Shown piece after piece: positions 49,869 through 62,414 of a stretch of 64,000 nucleotides of DNA. This DNA is from Rhynchospora pubera (lineage: Eukaryota > Streptophyta > Magnoliopsida > Poales > Cyperaceae): NCBI GenBank assembly GCA_028095005.1, contig CM051463.1, positions 5,006,295 through 5,070,294 of the forward strand. Direction: 5' to 3'. A model generated the notes under the pieces. The model did no database searches and was not told the DNA's origin. It saw nothing but the letters and a program-made list of their open reading frames with translations. Made by a program: the position numbers and the translations under genes. Position 1 is the first letter of the stretch. Each line of letters opens with the position of its first letter.

Positions 49869-49934
49869 CTATCAAATAACATAAATTAAATAAAGAGCCA
49901 TAAACTCATTGCCTTTTAGAACATATCTCTGACA

Positions 49935-50250
49935 ATCTCCCATTTGGCCTAGAGTCAATCAGAACTAACTTCTAGCCGGTGCATAGTACTCAATATAATA
50001 TCAAATATATACATGTCACGTACTAAAACCTCAAAAGAAAAAATACGATCAAAACCACTCAGGCATGAAAATCCCCATGAATGTAACATGCAACTTGTGT
50101 GTGTCTCGAGATAGAGGCTTTGTCAGAAGCTCGAGATGGAGACTTTTTCAAAATACGATACTAATATCATTCTTTTTCAGAATGATACAGCCCAATTTAT
50201 TCTTTCAAAGAACGATACGTTCTTCTTCCTCGCGATGCAGAGAGCTCATC
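49935..50250 (-). mobile_element. Copia 3' internal remnant with polypurine tract
   Basis: Directly right of the LTR, the - strand reads GGCCAAATGGGAGAT into the LTR start. Such a polypurine-LTR junction is common in plant Copia elements. Further right the sequence resembles the non-coding end of a Copia polyprotein region but no frame can be followed; it decays after about 50250. Confidence 0.45.
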
Positions 50251-50908
50251 TTCAGTCTTCAGGTAAGTTTTTTTTTTAAATTAACATTTATTTAAATTAC
50301 TTAATTTATTTAGTTAATTGTAAAAATGATAAAAATAGTAAAAAATTCAGAGTCGTAAATAGAAATAATTACAAATTGGAAAAATTATTTATGTGTGAAA
50401 ATAAACTTTTTGGGAAATTTGTTTCTGTGTAAAGGAGAAAGATGAAGACACAAATCAAAGAGAAATAATAATCAGAAAGGCCTTGATTGTTTGCTCTCTA
50501 GCTTGTTACGTGAATTGCTAAATAACCAAAAAATTAGAAAATAACGAGACATTAAATGTTACTAATTTAATTATTTCACAGCGAGTCCAGCCGCCCTGAG
50601 TTGCCCATGTGTGGCTCCACCACAGATTAGCGTAGATTTGAAGCTGAACGATGATTAAATATTACAAAAGTTGAAATTTGAAAGTTTTGTCCTTTAATGT
50701 ACTAAATTTTAAATTTGTTTCCATAGAATAGTTGATTTTTCATCTCGAAGTATAATATATATTTTTCTAGAGAGATTCTTATAACTCATAATGAACCAGT
50801 AAATTATCGTCCTATCTTTCATGCATGGATTTCGTTGATGCGTCCATTCTTATATACGATTGCTTAGAAAACCAGCATTAGTACTCGCAATTTGCATAGT
50901 AGTGCTGT
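50251..50908. other. Intergenic, nothing recognised
   Basis: AT-rich DNA without supported genes or repeats. Confidence 0.45.
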
Positions 50909-50916
50909 GCTAGAAT

Positions 50917-51195
50917 TAGGCCTGCACAACGTGTCAAATGGAAACGGAATGCAGTTTTTCGTTTGCCGTTCCGTTTCTGGTAACGGTATGTACCAGCTGA
51001 TTCGCTAACTGTTCCGTTTGGATAGAACATCACGGAACGTGTATATTTACACTGTATTTCACCCAAACGAATGACGAAATGTGTTCCGTTTACCGTTCCG
51101 TCACTGAAATGTATTGAAATTTCGAATTCATTTGCCGTTCCATTTAGACGGAACGTACACGGAAAACGGTACACGGTATACCGTTTGCACCCCTA
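50917..51195. mobile_element. hAT-type MITE, copy 5
   Basis: 279 bp with ends TAGGCCTGCAC and GTTTGCACCCCTA and near-perfect 8-bp flanks GCTAGAAT (50909-50916) and TCTAGAAT (51196-51203). The interior is the same GGAACGG-like composition, with different end detail (GCAC instead of GTCAA), so it is a related subfamily. Confidence 0.75.
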
Positions 51196-51508
51196 TCTAG
51201 AATAAAAAGTAGGTACTACCTTCTCTCTATTTTATTATTATTATTTTTTTTTGTTAAAAAGCACTTAAGTGCATTCTCCTTGGAGATTTGGTGAAATCAG
51301 GAATACTCTGTTTGCTACTTGGTCTAGCAAAATAAAAGAGCAATGACACTATCACCTTTATTCTCGCCTGAGAAATTAAAAGAAACAAAATCATATTTCT
51401 CCCGATCCTAGTGCAGCGTGGCAACATATGACGTCAGATTGCTGACGGACGTTGACATGCAATAGCCAAGTCAAGGTATCTCTCTATAAACGAGTTGAAT
51501 TAACGCTA

Positions 51509-51888
51509 GGTGCATTTGGATCGCTTAACAATAAAATTAAAATGAGTTATTCGAAGTAAAATATATTATTTTTAAATGATAAAGAATAAGTTTTTTGAGA
51601 TTTAAAATGTTATTATTTAATCACCTAACATTTAAAAAATAATTATTCCTAATTTATTTGGATTGTCTTTTTAATGCGAATTAAACAGTTGTTGGGATCA
51701 CTTTTTAATCCAGAATAGAAAAATGATCTAAAAACATTATGAGCAAAAATTTGTTCCGCTTATTGGACCAGAAAAAAATATATAACACTCTAAATCTTAA
51801 AAAAAATTATTCTTAATCATTTAGAAATAATATTTTTTATTTCGAATAACTAATTGTAATTTTATTATTAAACGATGCAACCGCACAC
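51509..51888. mobile_element. GTTTGG-type hairpin MITE
   Basis: About 380 bp palindrome. The left arm TTTGGATCGCTTAACAATAA and the right arm pair for over 90 bases, including GAGTTATTCGAA / TTCGAATAACT. No coding capacity. Target duplication unclear. Confidence 0.68.
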
Positions 51889-51910
51889 TCTAAGGTCTGA
51901 AATTATAATT

Positions 51911-52078
51911 GGGGCTGTTTGGATTCCCCAAGGAATTTGGAAAATTTCATCTCCCTACCATAAATTTATTATAAACAATCCAAACTCTTCACAAAATTAC
52001 ACACTTCCCAATAAATTTATTCCTAGGAATTGCAACTTCTCCAAATTTTCCAAATTCCTAAGCGATCCAAACGGCCCA
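51911..52078. mobile_element. Short GTTTGG-type MITE (168 bp)
   Basis: Ends GGGGCTGTTTGGATTCC and reverse complement GATCCAAACGGCCC, followed by paired GGAATTTGGAAAATTT. It lies only 22 bp from the preceding MITE. Superfamily uncertain (PIF/Harbinger or hAT). Confidence 0.65.
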
Positions 52079-53990
52079 ATATGAACATCCCAAAAGGAAT
52101 TTGCCAATGTCAAGAAATCAATTTCATCTAATTAAGCATTTTCTCGAAATTTGTTACTCTCTCGGTTTTTAACAAATCAAATTCAAATCTCGTAATTCGC
52201 TATTCCTTATGATTTTTTTTTTCTAATTATTATTAAATATGGAGCACATAAACCTTGTATACAGTGAATTTAGTACTAGATGAAATATCATAAAAACTTT
52301 GGTAATTATATTAAGAGTTGGAATATTTCATTGATGACAACAAACTAGTTTGATAATTCTACAATTTTTAAGAGGAACTTACAATTAATTAAAATTAGAC
52401 AAACGATAAAATTGTGATGTGATTGTTAGCTTATCAGGCACTAAACGAATTGACAATTTCAACATCATCTTTTACTATTTTGATTTAATAAAAAATTGTA
52501 TCAAATTATATTAAATCCAATGCAGACCATAATTATATGTAAGACTATCAATGTATATCGTAATATTTTTATTTGATTTTGAAAATGGAAAGTGACATTA
52601 AGGTTGTCACTATAAGACATCATCGTATCATGCCACAAAAACTGTTAATTTATTTTAGGACCACAATTTTCACAATTAAAAATTAAAAAGCATACGATTT
52701 TAAATAATTACTTAAATTTTGAATAATGATTCAAGTTTCTGATATATATTTTAATTTTGATTCATTAACGGTAATATTATACTGTGCACGTGACATAGAG
52801 CATTGATTGCTCTTCAAGTCATGTTCGCACTACAAAATATGCGTGTTGATACGACACAAAATGACACGACACAGATACATAATTAGCACAATATGAACGT
52901 TTTATCGTGTCGTGTCGAAAATCCTAGAAAATTATCATGACTCGATACACAACACAATATGAATACAATAGGACATGAACACGATACGACATGACACAGC
53001 ATGACAACAGAAATTAATTTTTAATATTATAAGAAATAGCGTCATAGTTAATAACTCATAAATACCTCATTTTTTAAATTATTTTTTTAATGAGTATTTA
53101 AATTGCTTTTATATCGGTGTTCAATTTGTAACCGTACTTCGTTTTTTTCCACGTCTATTTAGATATTTTTAAACATTTTATTATTTTTTTAATTTGTTGA
53201 AACAACAAACAAATGCGTGAGACAAAAATAAAATCATCTGACTAATATTTAACAAAAATATTCTAACAATTTTGTTCTTACGTATACAAAATTTGTAAAA
53301 TAGTCAAATAAAATACAACAATATGTTTTCTCCTCAAACTCTCCACTTATTCAGTTTACCAGCACCGTGTATATTCACTCCCTTTGGCTTGGGATTTGAG
53401 ACATGAGCTTCCATTAGGTCCAGTGGAGCTAGATTTGGATTTAGGTTGATCTATATGCACGATTCTTGTAATATTGGCATATGTGAGATTGATTTTGAAT
53501 TTTTATGTGACTTTTGATTGGAGCATAGAGTGTGGGTGTTTTATTCTTGTATCACATTATACTTATACATCTTATAATATTATATTATTAATATTCTCTA
53601 CTTCTTGAGATATTTACTGATTTCTTGAAATGTCATTACATGTAGAATACTTTAATTTCCATCATACACTTAAATACATTAATAATAATAATTATTATTA
53701 TTATTAATATTATTATAATTATTATTACTACTACTACATGCGGTGGTGCTGCCGCTGCTGTAATAGTCTCTCCGTAAATGTATTCTCAAGATATGCGCTT
53801 AATTACAAGATTATTTGTGTTGTAAACATCAAAGCATAAAGAAATGGTGCCAGAGTCGTTGACACCATATAGTGGCGTGCTAATGATAGATAGAATATGA
53901 TTCCATTTTGGCTGCTTCAAAGTGGCTTTAGGGATTTGACATCATTTGATGTAAATTAGTGGTGATCAGCATTAATTGCTAATCTAGTGC
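52079..53990. other. Intergenic with a degenerate ACACGACAC repeat
   Basis: A stretch at about 52830-53010 is rich in GACACGACAC-like words on both strands (TATCGTGTCGTGTCGAAAA near 52912), probably an old MITE. An ATT/AAT simple repeat lies near 53685-53730. No gene. Confidence 0.45.
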
Positions 53991-56900
53991 CAATTTTTTA
54001 ATATAAAATATCATATAATAAATAATTTTAAATGTATGGCGGATTTATTTATTTATTTTAATTACAATCATGTAATAACGGTTTTTAAAATCATCCTATA
54101 GGCCAGACCCTATAGCGGGCTTTACAAGCCCGCTATAACCTACGGTGGGGGTCAAAAGACTGCTATAAGGCTTCTTGTGGAGGTCAAAAGCCTACTATAA
54201 GGGTCCACTCCCAATGCACTTCTAGAGCCGTTTGAAAAATATTTTTCGACGAAAATTTATTTTATCCAAGAGAGAAAAAACGAAAGAAAGAAATAGAGAA
54301 AGGGAGTACGGAGAGAAAGAAAAAAAGGAAGGAAAAGAAGAGATGGAAGAGAGAAAGAAGAGGGCTCGGCCGAAAAAGAGGTAGAAGAGGAAGAATTAAT
54401 CGCTGGCTAGGAGAGGAGGTGGTTGTTTTCGATTTTGTGTTGAGTCGAGAGGAGAGAGATATTGGCTACTGACTCAAATGTAAGTTTTTTTATTTTAAAT
54501 TTATTTATTTTTATTAAATGGAAAATATTGACGAAAAATAATATGGAAACAGTTGTGTTGAATGAAAAATTTGAGAAATTAATCTTTAATAAATGGATAA
54601 TTGGAGAAGGAATAGAAAATGTATGTTGAAAAATTGTACGGTAATAGTTTTAAATTTATTTTTGTGGAATATATAGTATTAATTAAATCCCGTGGGTGTC
54701 GTGAACTATTTTTTTTCCGTCAGCGACACGGTAATCTAACCATCCGCCCATTTCGGATTAAAATCTGATCGTTTTTTTTCTCTCCTCTTTTAGACCTATC
54801 CAGCGTCTCTCTCTTCCCTTACTCAACTCATTTCTCTCTACCTCCTCCTCCGGAGCCTCTACCGTCGCCTCTCTGCCACCACAACCTCTCCACGCCTCTC
54901 TGCCCCCACCTCCCAACCCTAACTCCTCTTTCGCACCCCTCCTGTCATCTTTCCGCCGCCCCCTCCTCCTCTGGAAACTAATGCTCTAACTCTTCTCCAC
55001 CGCCCTAAACTCTCGACAGATTTTTTGCCCCTCTCAATGGATCCCTCCTGAGTTCTTCTCCATGGTGTCACACGATATTCATCGCCTAATGATCTTCTCT
55101 CCATTGTTGTTCTTTCACATCTCCCCTTTTTTTTCTCAGCCTCTCTTCAAGGCTTCCAGATGGAAATAGAAGACGAGGGTAGTCACCTCCTAAGTCTCTC
55201 TCCATCATTCTATAGAAAAAAAACGAAGGGGTGGCAGAGCCTTTGTCGCAATCAATGGACATCTTACAAAATTTCAGGTACGTGAAGTTATTTGGGTTTA
55301 ATTTGAGGTGTCTTGAAAGAACCATGGAAATTATGCTTGGAAAGGTAATTTGAGGTGTGGAGAGGAGGATGCCTTTCCTTCTAGCCTAGGGGAGCATAAA
55401 TAGGGGTCTTCTAGACTTGGAAAGGAGGCCAGAGCACCATGCTTGAAAACTTGCCAAATACACTTTGTCGGCTGCCAACTCAGTCCGAGTTGACCCCAAC
55501 TCGGACCGAGGAGAGAGCTAGAAAATTGGCAAAGTGCCAACTCTGTCCGAGTTACTGTTAATCTCAGTCCGAGTTACTGTTCATTTGGTCAGATTTTGTC
55601 CTCCACAAGTATTTTGACCATAATTTTTTCATCCGGACTCCGATTAAGGCGATTTAAGAATCGTTGAAAATTTTAGGATGAGCTCTTCAATGTTACTGAT
55701 TACATTTAGCCAATCTCCCATTTTATGCAATAATTGAGTGTTTGTTTGAGCAAAATCTGATTCGGTCCGAGCGATGGCTTCAACAATACCTCCAAGTGCT
55801 AAGAATGAGTCGTCTATCATATGCCAAGTGCCAAATCCATCTAACATTTGAAAATCCACCAGAAAATCATCAGAAAATTTGAAAATGATAGAAAAACAAT
55901 GGTAGAGCCAATTCCTTGGAAATCATAGTAATTTATTAAATAATTTAATGGTTTGAGTGCCAAGTACGATCAATATACCAACAAATAATTATGATATCAA
56001 ATGTATTACCTGAGGACAAGCAAAATTTAAGCATGGAAAAAATTTGTTATCTCATAATTTATATATGTATTTTTTCTGGGCATTATACTTAAATGGTAAC
56101 TCAAATCCTTACCTTCATTGTGTTTTGTGCTATATTTGTCTAGAATTGGGTACTGTTGTGGTTTTTATATTGAATTATAGGGACTCGGTGGATCACGCAC
56201 AATTATTTCACAAAACAATGGATTTAGGAGATGAAAATGGCGAAATGGAAGCAATAGCATTCTCGAGCTCATCCTAACCTTTCGAACGGTTTTTTAATCA
56301 CCTCAATCGGAGTCCGGATGAAGAAATCATAATCGAAATACTATCGCCACTCAATTCTGGAGTCTCAGTTCGACCTGAACTTAGCCAGTTTGGTCCGAAC
56401 TGAACCTATCTGACCCGACCTAGGCTAGTTTTACTCGAATTGAGCATGTTCAGTCCAACAGATTGACTCTTGATGTTTGATTGGATGGAATTTGTATATT
56501 CTTTATTTGCTTTTGTTGTATATTTCATTAGCATGTTAAGTTAGATTTACTATGTCTTAGGGTAAAGATGTAGGTTAGACTTAGTTTCATGTTATGATAT
56601 GTTTTCACTTGATACTTTGGCTGTTGATCTATTTAGTTAAGTTACAAAGTTAGGTTAATCAACTGCAATTAAATAAAGTGCATGGGATAAGTTGACGATT
56701 TGAAAGAGCAGCTAGCTTGCACTGAAAGGGATAGCTTCTAACCTGGCTGAAAGGTAACTTAGATATCCCTATGAAAATCAATAATTTAGACATAGATTAA
56801 TTAAAATACCGACACAAAAATTGAGATTTAATTGATCTATGTAGGTACAGTAGAGTCCTGTGCTAACTTCTAGTCCAAAAGACAATAGTTGAGGAATAGG

Positions 56901-58859
56901 AACCCTAGCCACAACCAGTCTAAGTCCTTCACAACATCAAAGCCAAGTTTATCCCGTCATAACTCAGTTTTATACTCTCAGTTCAGACCGAATTAGTCTG
57001 GTTCGGATTAAATTGAAGGTAGGAATTCTAGTAATCCGTCATTTAACGCTAAAGCGAGCGATCTGACGATCCAGAAACAAAACCTAAGTGAAACTTGACC
57101 CCTTGGATGCTTATTTGCATATTTAAAACACCAAAAATAACTCTTTAAACATTTAAATTATTTTAGATAATTATAATATCCAAAAAACATCTACTTTATT
57201 GCACTATAGAGTTTTCTCAATCAAAATCACTTAAAAAATATTTGCCTAGCTTTCGTGAGTAAGTAAAGTCTAGTAATCAATTGTACCGTCCTTTGGTTTG
57301 ATCCTTATGTTTAACTAAAACGACTAGTGAGATTAGCTCTAGATTATAAATTTATTTGATAAGTAGGTTTTAAGCCTTCATCAGTAGCCAGTCACCCTAC
57401 ACCAACACTACATTCAGTGCTGATCCATAGGGTAATAGTTCTGGCATTCCATCATTTTCATGTCCTTTGGGAAGTATAGGTGGGGTAAGTCTCCTTTAGT
57501 ACTCTGTTACAGACAGGCATGGGTCTAGATGGTCAGTATGGATCGACACCCATACACTCTAAGTCATATGGCCAGGGTGAGCGGGGTCTTGAGGACCTGC
57601 ATCTTGAGGATGATGGGTAGAAGGTTGATGAGGATGAGGATGATGGGAAGGGTGAAGGAGGTGACAAGGAGGGCCAGGGAGGTGATGATGAGGGGGCTGA
57701 CGAGTGCGATACTAATCTATTTTTTTCTCATAGATGGTAAAGGAGGGTGATTAGAAAAGGTAACAGGTTATCACTTTCTGGATGTCCTAAACAACGTTGA
57801 TATAATATTTTTTTATTTGATACGATTGTCTATATTATGTACTTCTAGTTTTATCTTCTATATTGATGCATATTTTTTTGTGTTTGTATTTATGTACTTG
57901 TATAGTAGACTTTATGTTTTTTTATTTTTATGTTTATGTGTACTTATATGGTGCGATTAAATAACGAAATTTGGTATATTCTCCTTACGATATTTTGAAA
58001 AAATATAACGGCAAATGACTCCTTATGATACATAACAAAAAAAATTAATCATTACGACATAATAAGATAAATTCGACACACAACAAAATATTACGACAAA
58101 CGATAAAATATTACAAAATATATTGCTACAACAATAAAATATTACAAAACATAACTAAATGAACATAATTAATAAAAGTCTGGAGGTGTAGGTGGGAATT
58201 GACGAGATAATGAATGGTTCTCGAAGTTTGGTGATAGAGGTGGAGATTGACCTGAACCATTGGCAACAAGAAGTATCTTACCTTGAACACGAACACCAAA
58301 TTTATGCCCTACAACATTTATCCAATGCTGCTGGCCCCTAACTTGGAATTGATTATTAGGTAATATTGCAGCGACATAGAACATTTCTTTTGGATGATGA
58401 AACTATAAATACGAATGAATTTGCATAGCCGAATTGTTATTATCTCCTTAAAGAACCATGCCAGAAGTGAAAGCAGAAGACTTAGGACACATTAAAAATT
58501 ATTGACTTACTAAATGAATTAGGTTTGATTTATGTAAAAATTTGTACTGAAGATTTATATAATATTTTGTAGCGGGGTTATAATTTCGATTGAAATGAAA
58601 TAAACGAAGAAAAAAAATTTATTAAACAGTAAAAAAAAAAATGAGTCAGGCCCAATAGTTATCTTTTGACCACAACTATAAGACTTATAGTGGTCTTTTG
58701 ACCCGCTATAGACTATAGAGGGCTTCTAAACACCTCCATAATAGAGAGAGAGAGAATAGCGGGTCTTGTAATAACGCTATATCATGGTTGTTATTAAAAA
58801 AAATAAATTAGACTTTATTTAAAATTGTTCATTGTATAATTTTTATATTAAAAAAATCG
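53991..58859. mobile_element. Large TIR-bounded non-autonomous element (about 4.9 kb), superfamily unknown
   Basis: The first and last 150 or so bases are imperfect inverted repeats (AATTTTTTAATATAAAA, AATTTTAAAT, then ATTTATTT, TAATAAC, GACCC.CTATAGCGGG). Inside them, short direct repeats of GGTCAAAAG..TGCTATAAG type face inward from both ends (54150-54205 and 58660-58710), as in elements with subterminal transposase sites. No target duplication can be read. The interior has a purine-rich tract (54270-54380), a CT-rich tract (54775-55130), inverted copies of a CCGGACTCCGATT segment (55634 and 56309), and an acidic Gly/Asp-rich frame near 57510-57748. No transposase recognised. Confidence 0.5.
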
Positions 58860-59478
58860 GAATATAAGTGAAATGGAAGTTTCTCCTTGTGATCTTCTTT
58901 GCCCTGCTTTCGGAAAACAATCAATATGTTTTTATTTATCCGATCAAGCCCAAAAGACTATCAATATGCATGTTATCATCATCAAAAAAGTAAATTGTAT
59001 ATGCTGATTATTAAATTTTTTGTCACTAAAAAAAATATGACTTTTATATTGAGTTTAATTTATAGCTAGAATTTTTTTATTTATGTTGGACATTGTTCTA
59101 TTGTTAGATTTACTTGATGCATAAAATCTAGCCATTTTTTTTTTGCAAAACTCAATTTTCTATTAATATGTCTTTGAAAATCTAACAATTTATTTTTTTA
59201 GTCTTTTCCAAATCTTACAATGTTTAATGTAGAAAGATTTCTAGATTAGACTTGCTACATTAAACATTGCAAGATTAGGAAATTTGAGTCTTGCTAAAAA
59301 GACATTGTTAGATTTAGTGCATCAAATAAATTTAGCAATAGAACAAGGTCCAACGTAAAAAAAAAAAATCTAGCTATAAAAATTTATATAAAGACCATCT
59401 ATCTTATACTGTGTATATATGAGTATAAGCACTTGAGAAAATTCAATGTGTCGATATTTTATATTTTGCTATCTTAGT
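58860..59478. other. Intergenic with a small inverted repeat
   Basis: 59050-59390 holds a loose palindrome: TTAGATTTACTTGATGCA.. on the left and ..TGCATCAAATAAATTTAGCAAT on the right, with CATTAAACATTGCAAG internally. It is probably an old MITE. No gene. Confidence 0.45.
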
Positions 59479-59481
59479 GCA

Positions 59482-62411
59482 CACTACGGGAAAAAGGACC
59501 TTCTGTAACGATTTTTGAAATAACCGTTACAGACTAGTGAGGCATAAGGCGGGAAAAAGTGCGTCCACCTTCTGTAACGGTTGTTGGATAATAACCGTTA
59601 CAGATTTTAAAAAATCTGTAACGGTTATTATCCAACAACCATTACAGAAGATTCAAGAAAAAAGGAAATTAATAATAATCTTCTGTAACGGTTATATATA
59701 AATAATCATTACAGTATCTCTGTAATTCTGTAACGGTTATTTCCTAATAACCGTTACATAGAGGCAAATAATTTTTTTTTAATGATTCTGTAACGGTTAT
59801 TAGGAAATAACCGTTACAGAATGGTTATGTATATCTTCCTCCCTCACTCATCTAACTCTCAGCCGCCTTCCCCCTTTCTCTTTTCATTTTATATATTTGC
59901 GAATTTTGTGGTGTCCACTTCACTCCAAAAAAATAGCAAAAAATTTCTAAAAATTCTGAAAAAATAATAATTAGAAAGAGAATAAGAAGGAGAGCAGATT
60001 TAAGGTAAAAAAATTAAATTTGAGTCGTATTTTTTATTTTTACATTTTTCCTTATTTATTTCGATTTTTTCATCGATTTTTTTATTTTTTGTTTTTTTAT
60101 ATATTTTACGATCTCATTGAATAGGGGAAGATCTTACATCGGCGTAGTAAACATATATTTTCACGGATTCAACGGATCAGAAGTCACACGATTGAAAGTA
60201 TATTTTCATGAACTCCTCTTTTTTTAAATTATTTGCATTTCGTTAATAATTTGCATATATATAGGCATGAATTTCTTATTGTCATATAGTAAACGTCATC
60301 AAGTAGTTACAATAATACACAGAGGTGAGAAAAGGAAGAGAGTGAGGCAAAGCAATTTCAGAAAGCTCTTTGTTGATATTCCAAGAAGAAAATTAAGAAT
60401 TACAGCCAAAAAAAGCCATAAAGCATACACAAGCACAAAGAGAAGTGATCCACAAGCTAGAACTGCTATAAATTAGAGCTAGAAAGGTTGAAATTAGAGC
60501 TAGAAAGGTTGATCTACAAGCACAAAGAGAAGAAGCACTTAGAACTGCTGTAAATTAAAGAAGGCATTAATAGCATTAAAGAACCAAGGGAGAAAACTTG
60601 AAGAGGCAATAGCTAAAATGGGATCTCCAGATGCAAGCGAGAGGATAGAAGAGCAGAAAGGCCCAGTAGCACAATGTACTGGTAAGGAAGCAACAGAAGC
60701 TAATTCAGTAGGAGGAGCAACAGAAGCTGATTCAGTAGAAGTTGAACCGGTGTCAGTCGATGGTGGTGGAGGAGGTGGTGGAGGAGGCGGAGGAGGCACC
60801 CAAGGCCTGCCGGGGCCTACAAAAGGTGGTTCAGTGGGGAAATCAACTTGTTCAAAACCTTCAATATGTACCCTAGCTCTTGCAGCTCGAGGGTCTGCAG
60901 AGATAACCAAATGATGAGGAATGTCTGAGGGATGAGCTCCTTTAATAAGCAAACGCAAATGAAGGAAGATCCCATCAGAGAAGTGAGGAGCAGTGAAAAC
61001 TGGATAACCAAACCCAGACACCACAAGTTAATGGCACTTCTATTCCAGAGATGAAGAGGGGGACCAGTAATTCTGATTCTGGTACGATAAAGAGGAGGTT
61101 CATAAACTGTACCAGCACGCTCAGTCCACCTTGTTAGGACCAATCTAACATTCTGCAGGTAAATGACACCTAGGCTGCAAATTTCATTCCTGACCCCTTG
61201 ATTTGGGCAAACCAGAAGAAAATCTCCAGAGGTTGGGTGCACTGGAGAGAGACGATACTGCTGAACTGCAAAACCAAACTGACGTGCAAGTCTTCTGCTT
61301 GGAAAGTAACAATCGCCGCTCTGTGCAGAACTTTATTTTCAGGGTCAAGATCTTGTAAAGGAGAGTAAAACACATTTAAATGATCAGGTCTGAGACCATC
61401 AAACTCAGCAGCACTGTTCATAGGCACAAATTGCCAATCATGATTGAAAGCCATATCTGAAGAGCTAGAATTAGAAGAAAAAACTAAAAAGGAGGAGAAG
61501 TGGAAGAGGCAGCAAGAGGGGATTGAGTATTAATAGATGGGGGAGGGAGAGAAGAAGGCAAAGAGATTAAAGGAAGAATTGAAGAAGACGATTCAATTCC
61601 AGGGAGGGGAAGGTGTATTCTCTGACAATTATGACCAAATTTAAGACAAACCAAGCACCTCTTCGGAAGACTACAACTTGATTCAGGTACATTCTGATAT
61701 TGAGATTCTGATATTGAGATAAGGACCGTACGGTTCTATCTAAGCTATTAATGATATTGAGATTCTGATATTGAGATTCTGATTTGATACTTGTGATATA
61801 TGTAAATACTTTGTTTATTGTTTGTGTGATATGCATGATTATATATATGTTTGATATATGTGTGCTATGTGATATATATATATATATGCTGCATGTGTTA
61901 ATGTAAATTGGGTACCAATTCGGCTAGCAAATTGGGCTAGCCAATCAAACAGGCGAAACACAAAAAAAAAGAATTTTGTAACGGTTATTAGCAATAACCG
62001 TTACAGAATATTATAATTTTATTTTTTTTAATTATAAACATTATCTGTAACGGTTATTAGGTATTAACCGTTACAGATGTTCTCCAAATACCAGGTACTC
62101 CGTCCACAATACCATAACGGTTATTAGATAATAACCGTTACAGAAGACTGGCTTCTGTAACTGTTATTAGGTAATAACCGTTAGACATGTTCTCCAAAAA
62201 ACTGTACCAGATTTCCCTTGCGTAATACCATAACGGTTATTAGATAATAACCGTTACAGAAGAGGGGGCTACTGTAACGGTTATTGTCTAATAACCGTTA
62301 CAGATCTATAGCGGTTATTAGACATTCTGTAACGGGGGCTACAGTAACGTTTTGTGTACCGTTACAAAAGTCTTATATTAACCGGTACAGAAGCCAAAAT
62401 TTCGCGTAGTG
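59482..62411. mobile_element. Non-autonomous CACTA transposon (2.9 kb) with dyad arrays
   Basis: Left end CACTACGGGAAAAAGG, right end reading CACTACGCGAAA on the opposite strand, and a perfect 3-bp target duplication GCA (59479-59481 and 62412-62414). Each side carries six or seven copies of a dyad CTGTAACGGTTATT...AATAACCGTTACAG (59500-59822 and 61977-62300), the expected subterminal transposase-binding repeats. No transposase is present; the centre holds a decayed gene fragment on the - strand. Confidence 0.9.
60540..61700 (-). pseudogene. Decayed zinc-knuckle-type gene fragment inside the CACTA
   Basis: Read on the - strand, three frames join end to end. 61690-61620 carries a CCHC-like remnant (KRCLVCLKFGHNCQ). 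61454-61200 reads MAFNHDWQFVPMNSAAEFDG, then FYSPLQDLDPENKVLHRAAI. 61200-61030 continues in a second frame (VCPNQGVRNEICSLGVIYLQ, then PPLHLWNRSAINL). 61024-60539 continues in a third (SGFGYPVFTAPHFSDGIFLH, then HHLVISADPRAARARVHIEG) and ends in a proline run and Ser-rich tail. Two frameshifts and upstream stops show it is dead. The pattern resembles the multicopy plant proteins with a zinc knuckle followed by a long conserved region, but I cannot name the family with confidence. It was presumably captured by the transposon. Confidence 0.55.
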
Positions 62412-62414
62412 GCA

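Larger units (their letters stand above)
45494..49934 (-). repeat. Copia-type LTR, interrupted by nested insertions
   Basis: On the + strand it begins TGTAGGAAGTG and ends CATATCTCTGACA, giving TG...CA ends. A primer-binding site lies just left (45481-45491). A purine tract (ATGGGAGAT on the - strand, 49935-49943) lies just right, so internal sequence was present on both sides. It is interrupted by a MULE (45528-46618) and probably by a second insertion (about 48337-49868, flanked by CCTATCA). No protein can be followed. The open frames near 46984-47166 and 49291-49557 have no recognisable domain. Confidence 0.6.

Noticed and set aside
57529..57750. Met/Arg-rich + strand frame
   Set aside because: Another frame here is acidic and Gly/Asp-rich; both are low-complexity readings of a GAT/GGA-rich stretch inside a transposon.
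58169..58384. 71-residue - strand frame with FYVAAILPNN..HWINVVGHKF
   Set aside because: It faintly recalls the end of CACTA-associated proteins, but is too short and isolated to support a call.
59500..59822. CRISPR-like regular repeats
   Set aside because: Units are palindromic dyads within CACTA termini with irregular spacing, in a plant nuclear sequence.
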